Assembly (NCBI GenBank): GCA_028274465.1
Contig: CM051457.1
Coordinates: 52,550,425 to 52,614,424 of the forward strand
DNA from: Plantago ovata
Taxonomy: Eukaryota; Streptophyta; Magnoliopsida; Lamiales; Plantaginaceae
Length of the DNA stretch: 64,000 nucleotides
Reading direction: 5' to 3'
Of the stretch, positions 10,510 to 21,899 are shown one piece after another. The position numbers and the translations under genes are program-made. A model generated the notes under the pieces. The model had not been told where the DNA came from and did not search any database. It saw only the letters and a list, made by a program, of their open reading frames with translations. How positions within the stretch are numbered: position 1 is the stretch's first letter; every line of letters begins with the position of its first letter.

Positions 10510-11975
10510 AAGACCTGAATATCTATGACAAGCTAGGAAAGGAGTATCAGAGAGAGATTAAATAGGAAAACTAAAACTACTAGAACTAGGAATTGAATGC
10601 TGAAAATATAAACAAATTAAACAGAAAAAAGGAGTATAGTCCCCGGCAGCGGCGCCAATTTGATGAACCGAGATTTGTTGGGTCCCGATTCAATCAAATA
10701 AATTTGTTATTTAGCCAAAGGCAATTCACGACTACAACGAAAACCGTAGTGTAGCAGTAGAATGACCTCGAGTGTCGTTCTCTAAGGACTATAACTAGCT
10801 TTATCAAATCTAATTTAGAATATAAACATAGCAGACAGTAAAGCAAAGGTTTTTCTAACAGATAATGGAGATTGGTGATAGTATGGTCCTTCAAAGCATA
10901 ACGGGTTAATAATCATGCGTAAATTCCTCGGTCTTGCATGGAGATCTTTGATCAATCGATTGTCCTGTTGTAATTATTAAGCACTACGGAGATACAGATA
11001 CTGACAAGTCAATCACTATTGTCCTATTGTGTTCCGTAATTATTCAACACTACGAAGATATAGATGTGCATAGGCTGACGAGGGTCCAGTTGTGCATAAT
11101 AATTAATCAACATACGAAAATATAGGCTGAGCCTCATCAACGAAATAAAGCAATAACACGGAGTATAATGCGCGATATAGCCATTAGCATGATTATCAAC
11201 CCTTCGCTAAGAATTCACATACTACCATCAACGATAAGTTTAGCTACTCATAGTTGTCATGCAATCAACAGAAATCATAGAAGAAAACATGTTGAAAGAT
11301 ATATATAAAAATAAGTAGAATAAACCGTAAGATACAATGTTACCGAAGGTTGTCAGTCTCCGCAGAATCGCGATCTTACAAGCTCCAATCTGCTATGAAA
11401 AAGTATCTCCTAAGCTACGAAACCCCAGAACAGGCTCTGAGAAGTTCCTACCTAAAACTACACAGAGAGATGAGAGAATAGGTCTGGAAAAGTATGAATT
11501 TCGGAGAAAAACTGAGCAACTATATATAGGCCTCGAATTTGTGTGGGGCGAAGGGCCCCACACACCGGGCGATTGGCCTGGTGTGGGGCGATTCGCCCCA
11601 CGTCCCGGGCGATTCGCCCGAGAGTAAAATTCGCGGAATTCCGTGTTTTCGATGCGTTTTTTGATTTCTTCCCCTTTTCGGACTCGGTTTCTGACTTCTA
11701 GTGGCCTTCTAACCTCCAGATTCGACCCCTAGACACCAAATCCTATCCGGAAACCTCCAGATACTCCAAATAGGCTTCTGGAACACCAATTCCTTGTCAA
11801 CTTCAATATAATTGCCCCGAAATCCTCGTTTTTCAACCAAAACCTGTAAAATAAAAACTAAAGGGAAACGTGACACTATTCAAATAAAATGCACTAAAAT
11901 ATAGCTAAATTAACATAGAGGATAGCTAAAATAGGTGAAAAAGACTCAAATGAAAGTGTAAAATACACATTCATC

Positions 11976-12378
11976 GGAGATACTTTTTCTTAGCAGTTTG
12001 GAGCTTGTAAGATCGCGATTCTTCGGAGACTACAACCTTCGGTAACATTGTATCTTACAGTTTTTCTACTTATTTTTATATATCTTTCAACATGTTTTCT
12101 TCTATGATTTTTGTTGATTGCATGACAACTATGAGTAGCTAAACTTATCGTTGGTGGTAGTATGTGAATTCTTAGCGAAGGGTTGATAATTATGCTATTG
12201 GCTATATCGCGCATTATACTCCGTGTTATTGCTTTATTTCTTTGATCTAGCAGAATCTATATATTCGTATTGTTGATTAATTATTGCATACAATTGGACT
12301 GGTCTTCGACCTATGCAAATCTTTATCTTCGTAGTGTTGAATAATTACGGAACACAATTGGACAATTCTTTAGTCTTT
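11976..12378 (+). mobile_element. family A LTR1, left fragment (5' LTR of A3)
   Basis: The sequence enters inside a plus-strand family A LTR at GGAGATACTTTTTC, directly after the end of A1, and runs to the TCTTT target site of A2 at 12374-12378. The same LTR resumes at 19251. The missing LTR start should have lain left of A1, where the copia junction has removed it. Confidence 0.8.
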
Positions 12379-13225
12379 TGATGAATGTGTATTTTACACT
12401 TTCATTCGACTGTTTTTCACCTATTTTAACTATCCTCTATGTTAATTTAGCTATATTTTAATGCACTTTATTAGAATAGTGTCACGTTTCCCTTTATATT
12501 GTATTTTATAGGTTTTGGTTGAAATTCGAAGATTTTCGGGCAATTATATTGAAGTTGACAAGGAATTGGTGTTCCAGAAGCCTATTTGGAGTATCTGAAG
12601 GTTTCCGGATAGGATTTGAAGTCTAGGGGCCGAATCTGGAGGTTAGAAGGCTACTAGAAGTCAGAAACCGAGTCCGGAAAGGGGAAGAAATCCAAAAACG
12701 CGTCGAAAACGCGGAATTCCACGAGTTTTTCTCCGGGACGAACCGCCCCAGATGTGGGGCGAACCGCCCCATACCGGGCGAACCGCCGCGTGTGTGGGGC
12801 AAACCGCCCCACAATAATTCGAAGCCTATATATAGTTGCTCAGTTTTCTCCGAAAATCATATCTTTCCAGACCTACTTTCTCACCTCTCTCTGTAGTTTT
12901 AGGTAGGGACTTCCCAGAGCCTGTTCTGGGGGTCCGTAGCTTAGGGGATACTTTTTCATAGCAGTTTGGAGCTCGTAGGATCGCAATCATCCGGAGATTG
13001 ACAACCTTCGGTAACTTTGTATCTTACAGTTTTATTCTACTTTTTTTATTATATTCTTTCAACATGTTTTCTTCTATGATTTCTGTTGATTGCATGCCTA
13101 TTATGAGTAGCTAAACTTATCGTTGGTGGTAGTATGTGAATTCTTAGCGAAGGGAAGATAATCATGCTAATGGCTATATCGACCGAGGAGCAAGTAGGGA
13201 ACAAGGCAAACTGCCTAGCAACACT

Positions 13226-13933
13226 GTGAAGTCGAATGCCATTACATTGGCTGGTGATGTACCTGACGAAATCACCATCAGGAAGGTTGTTAAGTGCGAG
13301 TGTTGCATGAAGGAAGAACTTCTACAGGCTGAGGAAGAAGAGAAGGACCTTGGTTCTGACGCAAGTGATGAGGAGCAAGAGGATCCCGAACCACTCCCTA
13401 AAAGTTTCGATGTTAAGGTAGGGATTGGTGAGGTTGAAGATGTCCGTGCCACACTAGACACGGGATCCTACTCAAACATAATCCCTTTGAATGTGTTTGA
13501 AAAGAGCAATCTTGGAAAACTATCTGAGCAAAGGGCTATTGTGCAACTGGCGGATGGATCCCTTGCGAAACCCGAAGGCGTTGTGAAGAATGTATTAGTC
13601 AAGATTGGTGAAGCTTCTGTCTACACCGATTTTGTAATTATGCCGGTGTCAGCACCAGGAACGGGGGATGTCATACTCTTAGGACGAACATTCTTGACTA
13701 AGCTACGCTCCCTGATGGACATCTACCAAAGAACTTGCACTATTAAAGTGGATGGCAAGCAACATGTGTTGCACGCCATATCTGATCCGCCTGATCCACG
13801 TGATCCACCTGGTACTTCTAACACTATTGATTACAGTGGTCTTAACGTCTATATTCACTCTTATTCACAGGATCGAGGCACGGGAAGGAGACTCGTGAAG
13901 GGGAAGTCTAGTACCCTCAAAAGGAAAAGATAG
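13226..13933 (+). CDS. A2 protease region (C-terminal part of gag-pro)
   Basis: An open frame of 235 residues corresponds to the C-terminal part of the A1 polyprotein. An acidic linker (EEEEKDLGSDASDEEQED) precedes the retropepsin core, with the active site TLDTGSYSN at about residue 76 and the flap and C-terminal strand landmarks VQLADGS and VILLGRTFL. It ends in a basic tail, like the other copies. The gag part of this copy is absent, so this is a fossil fragment even though the frame is open. Confidence 0.8.
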   Translation: MKSNAITLAGDVPDEITIRKVVKCECCMKEELLQAEEEEKDLGSDASDEEQEDPEPLPKSFDVKVGIGEVEDVRATLDTGSYSNIIPLNVFEKSNLGKLSEQRAIVQLADGSLAKPEGVVKNVLVKIGEASVYTDFVIMPVSAPGTGDVILLGRTFLTKLRSLMDIYQRTCTIKVDGKQHVLHAISDPPDPRDPPGTSNTIDYSGLNVYIHSYSQDRGTGRRLVKGKSSTLKRKR

Positions 13934-14194
13934 GCGAAGACAGGAGTCGAGTCAGAGACTTTAAACAATGGCGCTATCCGGGAGGCAACCCGGGGTTTTT
14001 ATCGCTTTCTTTACCGCTTTATTGCATGCATTCATACTTGAACAATTTGCTTTTCATATGTGAATTTGTTCGGTTCTGTGTCGTATGTGCTTATGTTGTG
14101 TTCGAGTGCGACTTTTCGAGTGATTTTTTGAGGAAAATGATTTTTCGAGGACTAAAAACCGCTTTTTTATTTCAAAAATGTTCGTCTCCCACCT

Positions 14195-14310
14195 AGGAGT
14201 GGGGGGCGAATCGCCCCCCATGTGGGGCAAATCGCCCCACGTCCAGAGCGCGCGCGCGCGCTCTGGACGTGCGGGGGGTTCGCCCCGCACGGGGCGGTCC
14301 GCCCCAGTCC
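14195..14310. repeat. GC-rich palindrome array before ORF2 of A2
   Basis: Successive units GGCGAATCGCC, GGGGCAAATCGCCCC and GGGCGGTCCGCCC, each a near-perfect short palindrome, surround a 32-bp perfect palindrome with a (CG)n core at 14239-14270. The same type of unit occurs in the family A LTRs just upstream of the TATA-like box. Equivalent positions in A3 (22150-22205) and, worn down, in A5 (about 31350-31370) carry the same motif. Confidence 0.8.
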
Positions 14311-14543
14311 CACACCTCCAGAATGTTAAAATCAGGGGTTTCTTCCCCAAACACCCATTTTCCTCCATTTTCATATTCTAAACTCCAAATTTTCCTCCAT
14401 ATTCAAAATAACTTCAAATCTTCAGAACTTCTTCATCTTTCCATCATTTTTTGTGTTCTTTAGCTTCAATCGAAGCCCGTTACGTGCTCTATCTTTCTAT
14501 CCGAACAAATTTCTTCCTAGCTCATGGAATTTCCGGATTTGAG

Positions 14544-15077
14544 GTATTATCATATGAACCCTAATTTTTACAATTTGGGGATTTTTTGATTTATGCTTCA
14601 ATTAAGCTTGTATGATGTATGGGTTGATGTTTTATGTGATTAGATTCGTTATTCATTGTCAATTACATGTTCAATTAGGCTTGGTTTGATGATTTGAGAT
14701 TTTTGCTAATTGGATGATATATGTCTTGTTAGGGAAGTGTATCTCTTACTTTCATTCCATGCTTAAACATGTGTTTGTTGATATGATAATGATGGATGTA
14801 TTGGTAGAATGCATGATTGATGGAATTGAGGATTTATGCTAGATTTTTTATTTTTATGGTATGGATTGAACCTTAAACATTTGTTGTTTAGCAAGAGCAT
14901 AATGTGATATGTTATTGTAGTAGTTACATTGATATGTTGCGTAATGATTTAGCTAGACTAGACTTTGGATTTTTGAGGAGTTGAATTTTTGAAGATATTG
15001 CTCGTATTGTTCACTCGTATATTTACATATGCATAGGTCTGTTTTGCATCGTACAAGATACTAATTGCTGTTTGTAG
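14544..15077 (+). promoter_or_regulatory. intron-like segment in the ORF2 leader of A2
   Basis: GAG/GTATTATC at 14541-14551 gives a plausible 5' splice site and TGTTTGTAG at 15069-15077 a strong 3' splice site, five bases before the ORF2 ATG. The segment is T-rich and starts with the ATGAACCCTAATTTT-type words often found at the start of plant 5'-UTR introns. Length is 534 bp. Segments of nearly the same length occupy the same place in A3 (22436-22978, 543 bp), A5 (31604-32140, 537 bp) and B (42191-42733, 543 bp). Spliced 3' ORFs are known in the Athila and related plant gypsy groups; splicing here is inferred, not shown. Confidence 0.6.
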
Positions 15078-15082
15078 GAATC

Positions 15083-16387
15083 ATGGCACCGAGATCAAGG
15101 AGAGCCGGCTCTAGCAAAAAGGGGAAGGGAGTAGCATCAAGCTCCCAACAACCTCATCATCTGTTCGAGTTGTCTGTAGCTGCGATAGAGGTGCGTCAAA
15201 GGCTAGAAGTGGAGATGGCCGATGGAGGAAGGTCGATCATCCCAGATAGGAGGATTGACATTCCCGAGTCCGTAGTAGATAGAGCGGGATATAGGACGCT
15301 GTCACGATTGGGGTCACAAAGGAATTGGGCATGGTACAGTTCCAACAGGTTCAAAGGTTACGACGAGAGCCTCCTCCAAGAGTTCTACACAGGATACACG
15401 GATCTCGAGGAGAAGAATGGGGTGCTAGTCTGAGGCCTGATAATACCATGGAAACCAGAGTACATCTCTTCATTCATCCATTTTGGGCTACAAGAATTCA
15501 CAGGGAGCGACCACGCCTACCTATATTCGAGGGCCTCTAGGGGGATAGGGAGACACATCACAGACGTGATCTGCAACAGGGAGTACCGATATCCAGAAAT
15601 CGGGGGAGAACCTGGACGGATCGGTTATAGCGACCTTAGCATAGAAGCTAAGGTGATGATGAAATTTTGCATCTCCGACTTGATCCCTAGGAAGAATGAC
15701 ACATGGATTCAGCCCTACTACGCCGAGCTCCTCTACTGCCTCATAGATGGACATCAGATCGACATAGGACGCATTATGTATGAGGAGTACGAGCGCCACT
15801 GGGAAAAGAAGAGGAAGCCTTTCATCTTCCCAAGCTTCATCACAGCGTACTGCAAATATCATGGGGTTGATGATATTGAGGAGGGGGATTGCGAGGTCGC
15901 TGCCCTTTCACCCTCGACCATTGATGTACAGCTCAACAGGTATCAGTTGAAGAACCCCACAGCTGCCGCTGCTGATGTAGGAGCACCATTCCAGCCAAAT
16001 GATTCCGATCATGAGGATGCTATGGAGGCCGATGTTGGCGAAGCCCCTATCCCATATATCCCGTTTGTCCATAGAGCGCCACATGCACCACCTAGAGCAC
16101 CACAGGGGTCTAGAGGATTTGACTTCTCTGAATTCCGTACCTACCTCGACAGCCGCTTCGACAGAATTGATGCCAACAACGCGGCCATGCGACAGGACAT
16201 CGACATGCACATTGTCCAGCACAACCGTGATTGGGAGATATTCGAGGAGCATCGCCGAGAGGATAGGCAGCACATGTGGGAGCAGCAACAGCTCATCCAA
16301 CAGCAGTAGGAGGCTCTACGTCAGTCCAATGAGCTCGTGAATGACATGTGGAGCGACTTTTATGGGGACTACCATCCCGATGATTAG
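15083..16387 (+). pseudogene. A2 ORF2, putative plant transposon protein
   Basis: This accessory ORF begins MAPRSRRAGSSKKGKG, a basic start, and contains the segment NRFKGYDESLLQEFYTGY. The LLxEFY motif, followed by a strand-rich stretch and a glycine-leucine segment, is the signature I associate with the 'putative plant transposon protein' domain found in 3' ORFs of many plant LTR elements. The C-terminal part (near 16140-16309) is rich in Asp, Arg and Gln and predicted by eye to be coiled coil. It lies in the env position but no signal peptide or membrane segment is seen. The function is unknown. It is a fossil with about two breaks. Confidence 0.6.
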
Positions 16388-16559
16388 TCCTTTCGCATGT
16401 CCACTCTCAGCCAACCGAGGCCAAACCGTTCGGTAACATCTAGTATCACTTCTTATTACTCATTCTCTTTTGCTAGGGGCTAGCTTAAGAATCGTAAGGG
16501 GGATGGGATGTGAACCGTGATGTTAAGTATTGTTTGGCTTTGTGTTGATTAGTATCTTA

Positions 16560-17963
16560 TTCTTTGTTTGCATTTGCATTTGCACGTTTACCGCTTTCTT
16601 AGATTTTTTAGGTTGTATTTCACTACATTCATCCTAGGATAGTCTTGCATGTTTTATATGGAGTTTATTGCTGAATTTTTTGAACTTTTTTGTTGGGTAG
16701 ATCAACTAGCTATGCCATTAATCGTATGCTTCATCTCTATGAATTTGTTTGAGGTTTTTCTCGCTTGGCTTGCCACATTTATGTATTGCACTTAGTTAAG
16801 CTTGGTAGTCTCGACATCACTTAGTGGTGTTTTCTCTACTGCGGTTCACGAAGGCCTTTATAATAGGATGATGCATGTTAGGATCTTATGGTTGTTTTCC
16901 CGAGTAATTATGTACCTAAGAAGCAACAAGTCTTCACCATGCTTTGAGATTGCTAAATGCCTAGGAAGGAGGTAGTGTGAGGTTTTGTGATCCTTTGTTT
17001 ATAACCTATTCTTTCGAATAGGTTTGGGGAGGGGGTTACACCATCATAAACTTGTTTTTGTTTTTCATTTTCGTAACGTGAGTTTATTTTTCCTTTTCCG
17101 TAAATTTTGTACTCCAACCTATTCTTTCGAATAGGTTTGGGGAAGTCGTGTGAGTCATTTTGTTTCTCTTTTTGTTATGCTACTGCTGGCTAAAAAAGAA
17201 AAGGGGGAAAAATTCCAGGAAAAAAAAAGAGAAAAAGAAAAAAAAGAAAAGAAAAAGAATCTAGAAAGAAAAAAAAAAGAAAAGAAAAAGAATCTGGAAA
17301 GAAAAAAAAAAAAAAAAGAAAAGACCCTAAAAAAGCAAAGAAGGGTCCAAAAAAGAAAGCCAAATAGCAGTTTAGCAAAGTGTTGAGTCTTATTTTCCAT
17401 TTTTGTAATGTTCGTAATCGTGTTTTTTATCTTTTATCTTTTTTGTCTTGAGTGTCATCTGTTCTAGACCACCCTCGTCCTGCCATTCAGAAAGTGGTGA
17501 ATAGCTTAAGACTTTACTTGAGAGATGGGTAGAATAGGGGAGAGTTATGTTTTATAGGGAACCCTCCTTCGTTTGATGAGAGCCAGTACTGGTTCGACCT
17601 CTTTTGAGGGAAAGTCTTAACATGGTGGAACAGCAGTAAGTCCTCAGTTTCATAGGCACGGGGCAACCATTCGTATCATAGCATGCTTCATTACGTCGTC
17701 ACTGACTAGGTCCAGGAAGAGAATGTTATGAGAGACTATCTTGTCTTGACATAAGTGTTTATGTGGATGTGTAAGTCAATCGAGGTATTCTTCAACCTAT
17801 ATCATGCTTTGATTTATATGGTTTTTTTCATATGTTATTTGATAGATTCAGTAGATTAGTTCATTTTATTTGGCATGAGACTCCATTTTGTGTCTTGCAT
17901 GTTTTTTGTATTAGAGTCTAGCTTAGTTGCTTGAGGACAAGCAAAGGTTCGGTTTTGAGAGTT
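16560..17963 (+). other. conserved non-coding 3' module of family A (A2 copy)
   Basis: The stretch between ORF2 and the 3' LTR has no sustained ORF but is well conserved in all copies: A1 7046-8430 (minus strand), A3 about 23980-25337, A5 about 33170-34545, and recognisably in family B 44290-45616. Order of parts: a TGCATGTTTTATATGGAG-type block; a CGACATCACTTAGTGGTG block; two hairpins with AACCTATTC/GAATAGGTT arms (17003-17024 and 17116-17137), each followed by TTTGGGGA; a purine tract (17190-17340) enclosed by CTGCTGGCT and AGCC...AGCAG; a GATGAGAGCCAGTACTGG block; and the PPT. Lysine-rich open frames here are only translations of the purine tract. Confidence 0.75.
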
Positions 17964-19245
17964 TGATGAATGTGTATTTTACACTTTCATTCGAATCTTT
18001 TTCACCTATTTTAGCTATCCTCTATGTTAATTTAGCTATATTTTAATGCACTATATTAGAATAGTGTCAGGTTTCCCTTTAGATTTTATTTTACAGGTTT
18101 TGGTTGAAATTCGAAGATTTCCGGGCAATTATGTTGAAGTTGACAAGGAATTGGTGTTCCAGAAGCCTATTTGGAGTATCTGAAGGTTTCCGGATAGGAT
18201 TTGAAGTCTAGGGGCCGAATCTGGAGGTTAGAAGGCTACTAGAAGTCAAAAACCGAGTCCGAAAAGGGGAAGAAATCCAAAAACGCGGAATTCCGCGAGT
18301 TTTTCTCCGGGGCGAACCGCCCCACACCGGGCGAACCGCCACGTGTGTGGGGCGAAGCTCCCCACAATAATTCGAAGCCTATATATAGTTGCTCAGTTTT
18401 CTCCGAAAATCATATCTTTCCAGACCTACTTTCTCACCTCTCTCTGTAGTTTTAGGTAGGGACTTCCCAGAGCCTGTTCTGGGGGTCCGTAGCTTAGGGG
18501 ATACTTTTTCATAGCAGTTTGGAGCTCGTAGGATCGCAATCATCCGGAGATTGACAACCTTCGGTAACTTTGTATCTTACAGTTTTATTCTACTTTTTTT
18601 ATTATATTCTTTCAACATGTTTTCTTCTATGATTTTTGTTGATTGCATGCCTATTATGAGTAGCTAAACTTATCGTTGGTGGTAGTATGTGAATTCTTAG
18701 CGAAAGGAAGATAATCATGCTAATGGCTATATCGCGCATTATACTCCGTGTCATTGCTTTATTTCGTTGATCAGGTACAGCCTAAATTCTTGTATGTTGT
18801 ATTAATTATTTTGCACAATTGGACACTTGTCGACCTGTGTGCGAGTTTATCTTCGTAGTGTTGAATAATTACGGAACACATTAGGACAATAGTGATTGAC
18901 TTGTCAGACCAATTATCTTCGTAGTGCTTAATATTTGCAACAGGACACTAGATTGATTCAAAGATCTCTATGCAAGACCGAGGAATTTATGCATGATTAT
19001 CGACCCGTTATGTTAAGAAGGATCATATTATCACCAATCTCCATTATCTGCTAGAAACCCCTTTTGCTATCTGTCTGCTGTTTTTATATTCTAAATTAGA
19101 TTTGATAAAGCTAGTTATAGTCCTGAGAGAACGACACTCGAGTCATTCTACTGCTACACTACGGTTTTCGTTGTAGTTGTGGATTCTTTGGCTTAATTAC
19201 AAATATTATTTGACTGAACCGGAACCGACAAATCCGCGTTCATCA
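17964..19245 (+). mobile_element. 3' LTR of A2
   Basis: Complete family A LTR of 1,282 bp, starting TGATGAATGTG after the PPT and ending GTTCATCA before the TSD. It carries the palindrome array at 18305-18362 (GGGGCGAACCGCCCC-type units) and the TATA-like CTATATATAG at 18379-18388. The terminal TGATGAA/TTCATCA inverted repeat is longer than the usual TG/CA. Confidence 0.85.
18305..18388 (+). promoter_or_regulatory. family A LTR promoter: palindrome array plus TATA-like box
   Basis: Short GC-rich palindromes of the GGCGAANCGCC type end within about 20 bp of a CTATATATAG box, a likely core promoter. The same pairing occurs in every family A LTR that spans the region: 11520-11622 (minus), 12738-12847, 25692-25785 and 26722-26818; at 34905-34990 the TATA part is degraded. 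The arrays differ in unit number between copies. Confidence 0.65.
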
Positions 19246-19250
19246 TCTTT

Positions 19251-19598
19251 GACCTATCAAAATCTATATCTTCGTAGTGTTTGATAATTACAACAGGACA
19301 ATTTATTGATCAAATATCTCCATGCAAGACCGAGGAATTTACGCATGATTATTAACCCGTTATGCTTTGAAGGACCATACTATCACCAATCTCCATTATC
19401 TGTTAGAAAAACCTTTGCTATACCGTCTGTTGTTTTATATTCTAAATTAGATTTGATAAAGCTAGTTATAGTCCTTAGAGATCGACACTCGAGGTCATTC
19501 TACTGCTACACTACGGGTTTCATTGTAGTTGTGAATTGCCTTTGGCTAAATAACAAATTTATTTGACTGATCCAGACCTGAAAAACCCGCGTTCGTCA
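19251..19598 (+). mobile_element. family A LTR1, right fragment (end of 5' LTR of A3)
   Basis: LTR1 resumes after the A2 insertion and ends GTTCGTCA at 19598, directly followed by the A3 PBS. Together with 11976-12378 it gives the 3' two-thirds of one LTR. Confidence 0.8.
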
Positions 19599-19743
19599 AA
19601 TTGGCGCCGTTGCCGTGGACTATACTCCTTTTTTCTGTTTAATTTGTTTATATTTTCAGCATTCAATTCCTAAATCTAGTAGTTTTAGTTTTCCTTTTTA
19701 ATCTCTCTCTGATACTGCTTTCCTAGTCTGTTACAGATAGTGT

Positions 19744-21899
19744 ATGCCACATACACGATCTAGAGGAACACCGCTTGCTAATTCAATTGCTGAGATCGAC
19801 AGAGTCTACCACCAAAGAAGGGGACTTCTTCAAAGGCGTGAGCTAGAGGAAATAGAGGATACCGATTTCTATGAATCTCTACATAGTCTTTTCAAGGAAA
19901 TTAACAGAATGGCAGAAGCTAGACCACTGAAAGCATGGGTTCAACCCTCAAAGGATCGTATGAGGGGCCGGCGATTGTTCTTTCGTCTGCAACTCGAGAT
20001 CTAGAAATCAAGAACCACGCATTCCAACAACTTCCGAGGTTCTATGGCTTAGCAAGGGAAGATGTGATGGGGTACTTGCACGATATCGATGATTTCGTCA
20101 ACCAACTCCCACGACCCGGAGTTGAAATAACAACGGATGAGTTGCGGATGAAGGTTTTTGCTATGGGGCTTGGCGACAAAGCCAAGTCATGGTTGAGTTC
20201 TCTACCAGCAGGCTCGCTGGACACTTGGGAAAAGGTTTTTTCAGCTTTCATTGAAAAATACTTCCCTCACATCTTGACTACCGCGCTAAAGGCGCAAATC
20301 ACTGGATTCAAGCAGGACTACGATGAGATCATCTACACCGCGTTCAGGAGGTTCCAAGATCTCACGAACAAGTGCCCTCACCATGGTTTTGAGCTTTCCG
20401 ACCTAGTCAAACACTTCTACAATGGACTAACCTTCGAGAACCAACAAGTGGTGGATTTCCAATGCCGAGGCAATATTTGGGAGGAAACCGCAGAAACCGT
20501 CTGGGCAGTTTTCGAAAGGCTTGCTAAGGGTTCGCAGTTCAAGGACCCAAGGGCAATGGTTAGGAGACGTGGACCTGAAGCTCCACCGACTCAAGAAGCC
20601 CCTATGTATAGGGGGAATGGGGATCAATTCGAGTGCTTTACCAACGAATTGAAGCAAGTCCTCAAGAGCGCCAATGGAACGACTGTTTCGAACGAAGTTT
20701 GCCGAATATGCAAGAACTACGGGCATGAGGCTCATATGTGTAGATCGGAGCTTGCGTATGATGATGGCAACTGGGCTAGAGGAGGCGAAGAAGAAGCCTT
20801 TGCTACGGAGTTTGATACTCAAGAAGCTAGCTATGGACAAGACGGTAGGAATCCTCGAGGTGGATTTTGGAGAAGAGGGTTCCGAAACAGTCAAGGATAT
20901 GCACCGGCTAACCAAACTTATGGCCCTAACCAAGACCGTAGTAGGCTTAACTATGGTAATGATCACTGCGAAAACCCCGCTCCGAAAGAGCCACCGAAGT
21001 CGAAGTCGGCTCAACTGATGGAGAACTTGCAGAAGATGGTTGATCACACCTAAAGTTTTCTCAAACGTTATGAAGAATATTCTGAGAAGACTAGAGCGAG
21101 ACTTGATAGGTTGGAAAAGAGCACTAGGCTTGCCCATCAAAAGATGCAAGAGTTGATCGACCGAGGAGCAAGTAGGGAGCAAGGCAAGCTGCCTAGCAAC
21201 ACTGAGAAGTCGAATTCCATTACCTTGGCAGGTGATCTACCTGATGAAATCACCATCAAGAAAGTTGCTAAGTGCGAGTGTTGCAAGAAGGAAGAACCTC
21301 CACAGGCTAAGGAAGAAGAGAAGGACCTTGGTTCTGACGAGAGTGAAGAGGAGCAAGAGGATCCCAAGCCACTCCCTAAAAGTTTCGATGTTAAGGTCGG
21401 GATTGGTGAGCTTGAAACGTCCGTGCCACACTTGACATGGGATCCTACTCTAACGTGCTCCCTTTGAATGTGTTTGAGGAGAGTAGCCTTGGAAAACTAT
21501 CTGAGCATAGGGCTATTGTGCAACTGGCGGATGGATCCTTTGTGAGACCCGAAGGCGTTGTGAAAAATGTGTTGGTCAAGATTGGTGAAGCTTCTGTATA
21601 CACCAATTTTGTAGTTATGCCGGCGTCTGCACCTGGAACGGGGGATGTCATTCTCTTGGGGCGAATGTTCTTGACTAAGCTACACTCCGTGATGGACATC
21701 TACCAAAGAACTTGCACTATTGAAGTGGATGGCAAGCGACATGTGTTGCAAGCCATATCTGATCCACCTGCCGCCTGATACTTCTGACACTACTCACTAC
21801 TGTTGTCTTGCAGCCTATGTTCTTTCTTATTCACAGGTTCGAGGCATGAGGAGGAGATCCATGAAGTGGAAGTCTAGTACCCTCAAGAAGAAGAGCTAG
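19744..21899 (+). pseudogene. A3 gag-protease region
   Basis: The region begins MPHTRSRGTPLANSIAEID, the N-terminus that A1 lacks. The gag landmarks FYGLAREDVMGYL, CPHHGFEL and the CCHC knuckle (VCRICKNYGHEAHMC) follow. A Gly/Arg-rich stretch of about 60 residues after the knuckle, with RGGFWRRGFRN, is missing from A1. The protease core has lost the clear DTGS context in this copy. It is a fossil with about three breaks. The gag domain is otherwise close to that of A5. Confidence 0.8.

Larger units (their letters stand above)
6441..11975 (-). mobile_element. Athila-like Ty3/gypsy element A1 (family A, non-autonomous)
   Basis: Parts in minus-strand order: 5' LTR 10661-11975; PBS 10641-10657, reading TGGCGCCGCTGCCGGGG, one base from the tRNA-Asp complement typical of Athila; gag-protease ORF 8734-10509; non-coding 3' module 7046-8430; PPT next to 7046; 3' LTR 6441-7045, cut off by the copia LTR. 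The LTR has a CTATATATAG TATA-like box (11520-11529) and palindrome arrays beside it. There is no reverse transcriptase or integrase, and unlike the other family A copies no ORF2 and no ORF2 leader. It lies inside the 5' LTR of element A3, which resumes at 11976. Apart from the lost 3' LTR part it looks largely whole for its type. Its two LTRs differ by several percent and by small indels. Confidence 0.85.
12379..19245 (+). mobile_element. Athila-like element A2 (family A), TSD TCTTT
   Basis: A2 is bounded by a perfect 5-bp TSD, TCTTT at 12374-12378 and 19246-19250, and sits inside LTR1 of A3. Parts: incomplete 5' LTR from 12379 to about 13177; protease region 13226-13933; palindrome array 14195-14310; ORF2 leader with intron-like segment 14544-15077; ORF2 15083-16387; non-coding 3' module from about 16560; PPT ending at 17963; 3' LTR 17964-19245. 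It is broken: gag, the PBS and the end of the 5' LTR are gone, with a few further breaks in ORF2. It holds the best ORF2 of family A. Confidence 0.85.

Noticed and set aside
17150-17400. Lysine-rich and phenylalanine-rich open frames here and at 7555-7910, 24580-24791, 33732-34043 and 44723-45061
   Set aside because: They are both-strand readings of the purine tract in the non-coding 3' module and end wherever the tract ends.
19602-19618. tRNA-Asp sequence
   Set aside because: Only the 17-18 bases complementary to the tRNA 3' end are present, next to an LTR, so it is a PBS and not a tRNA gene.
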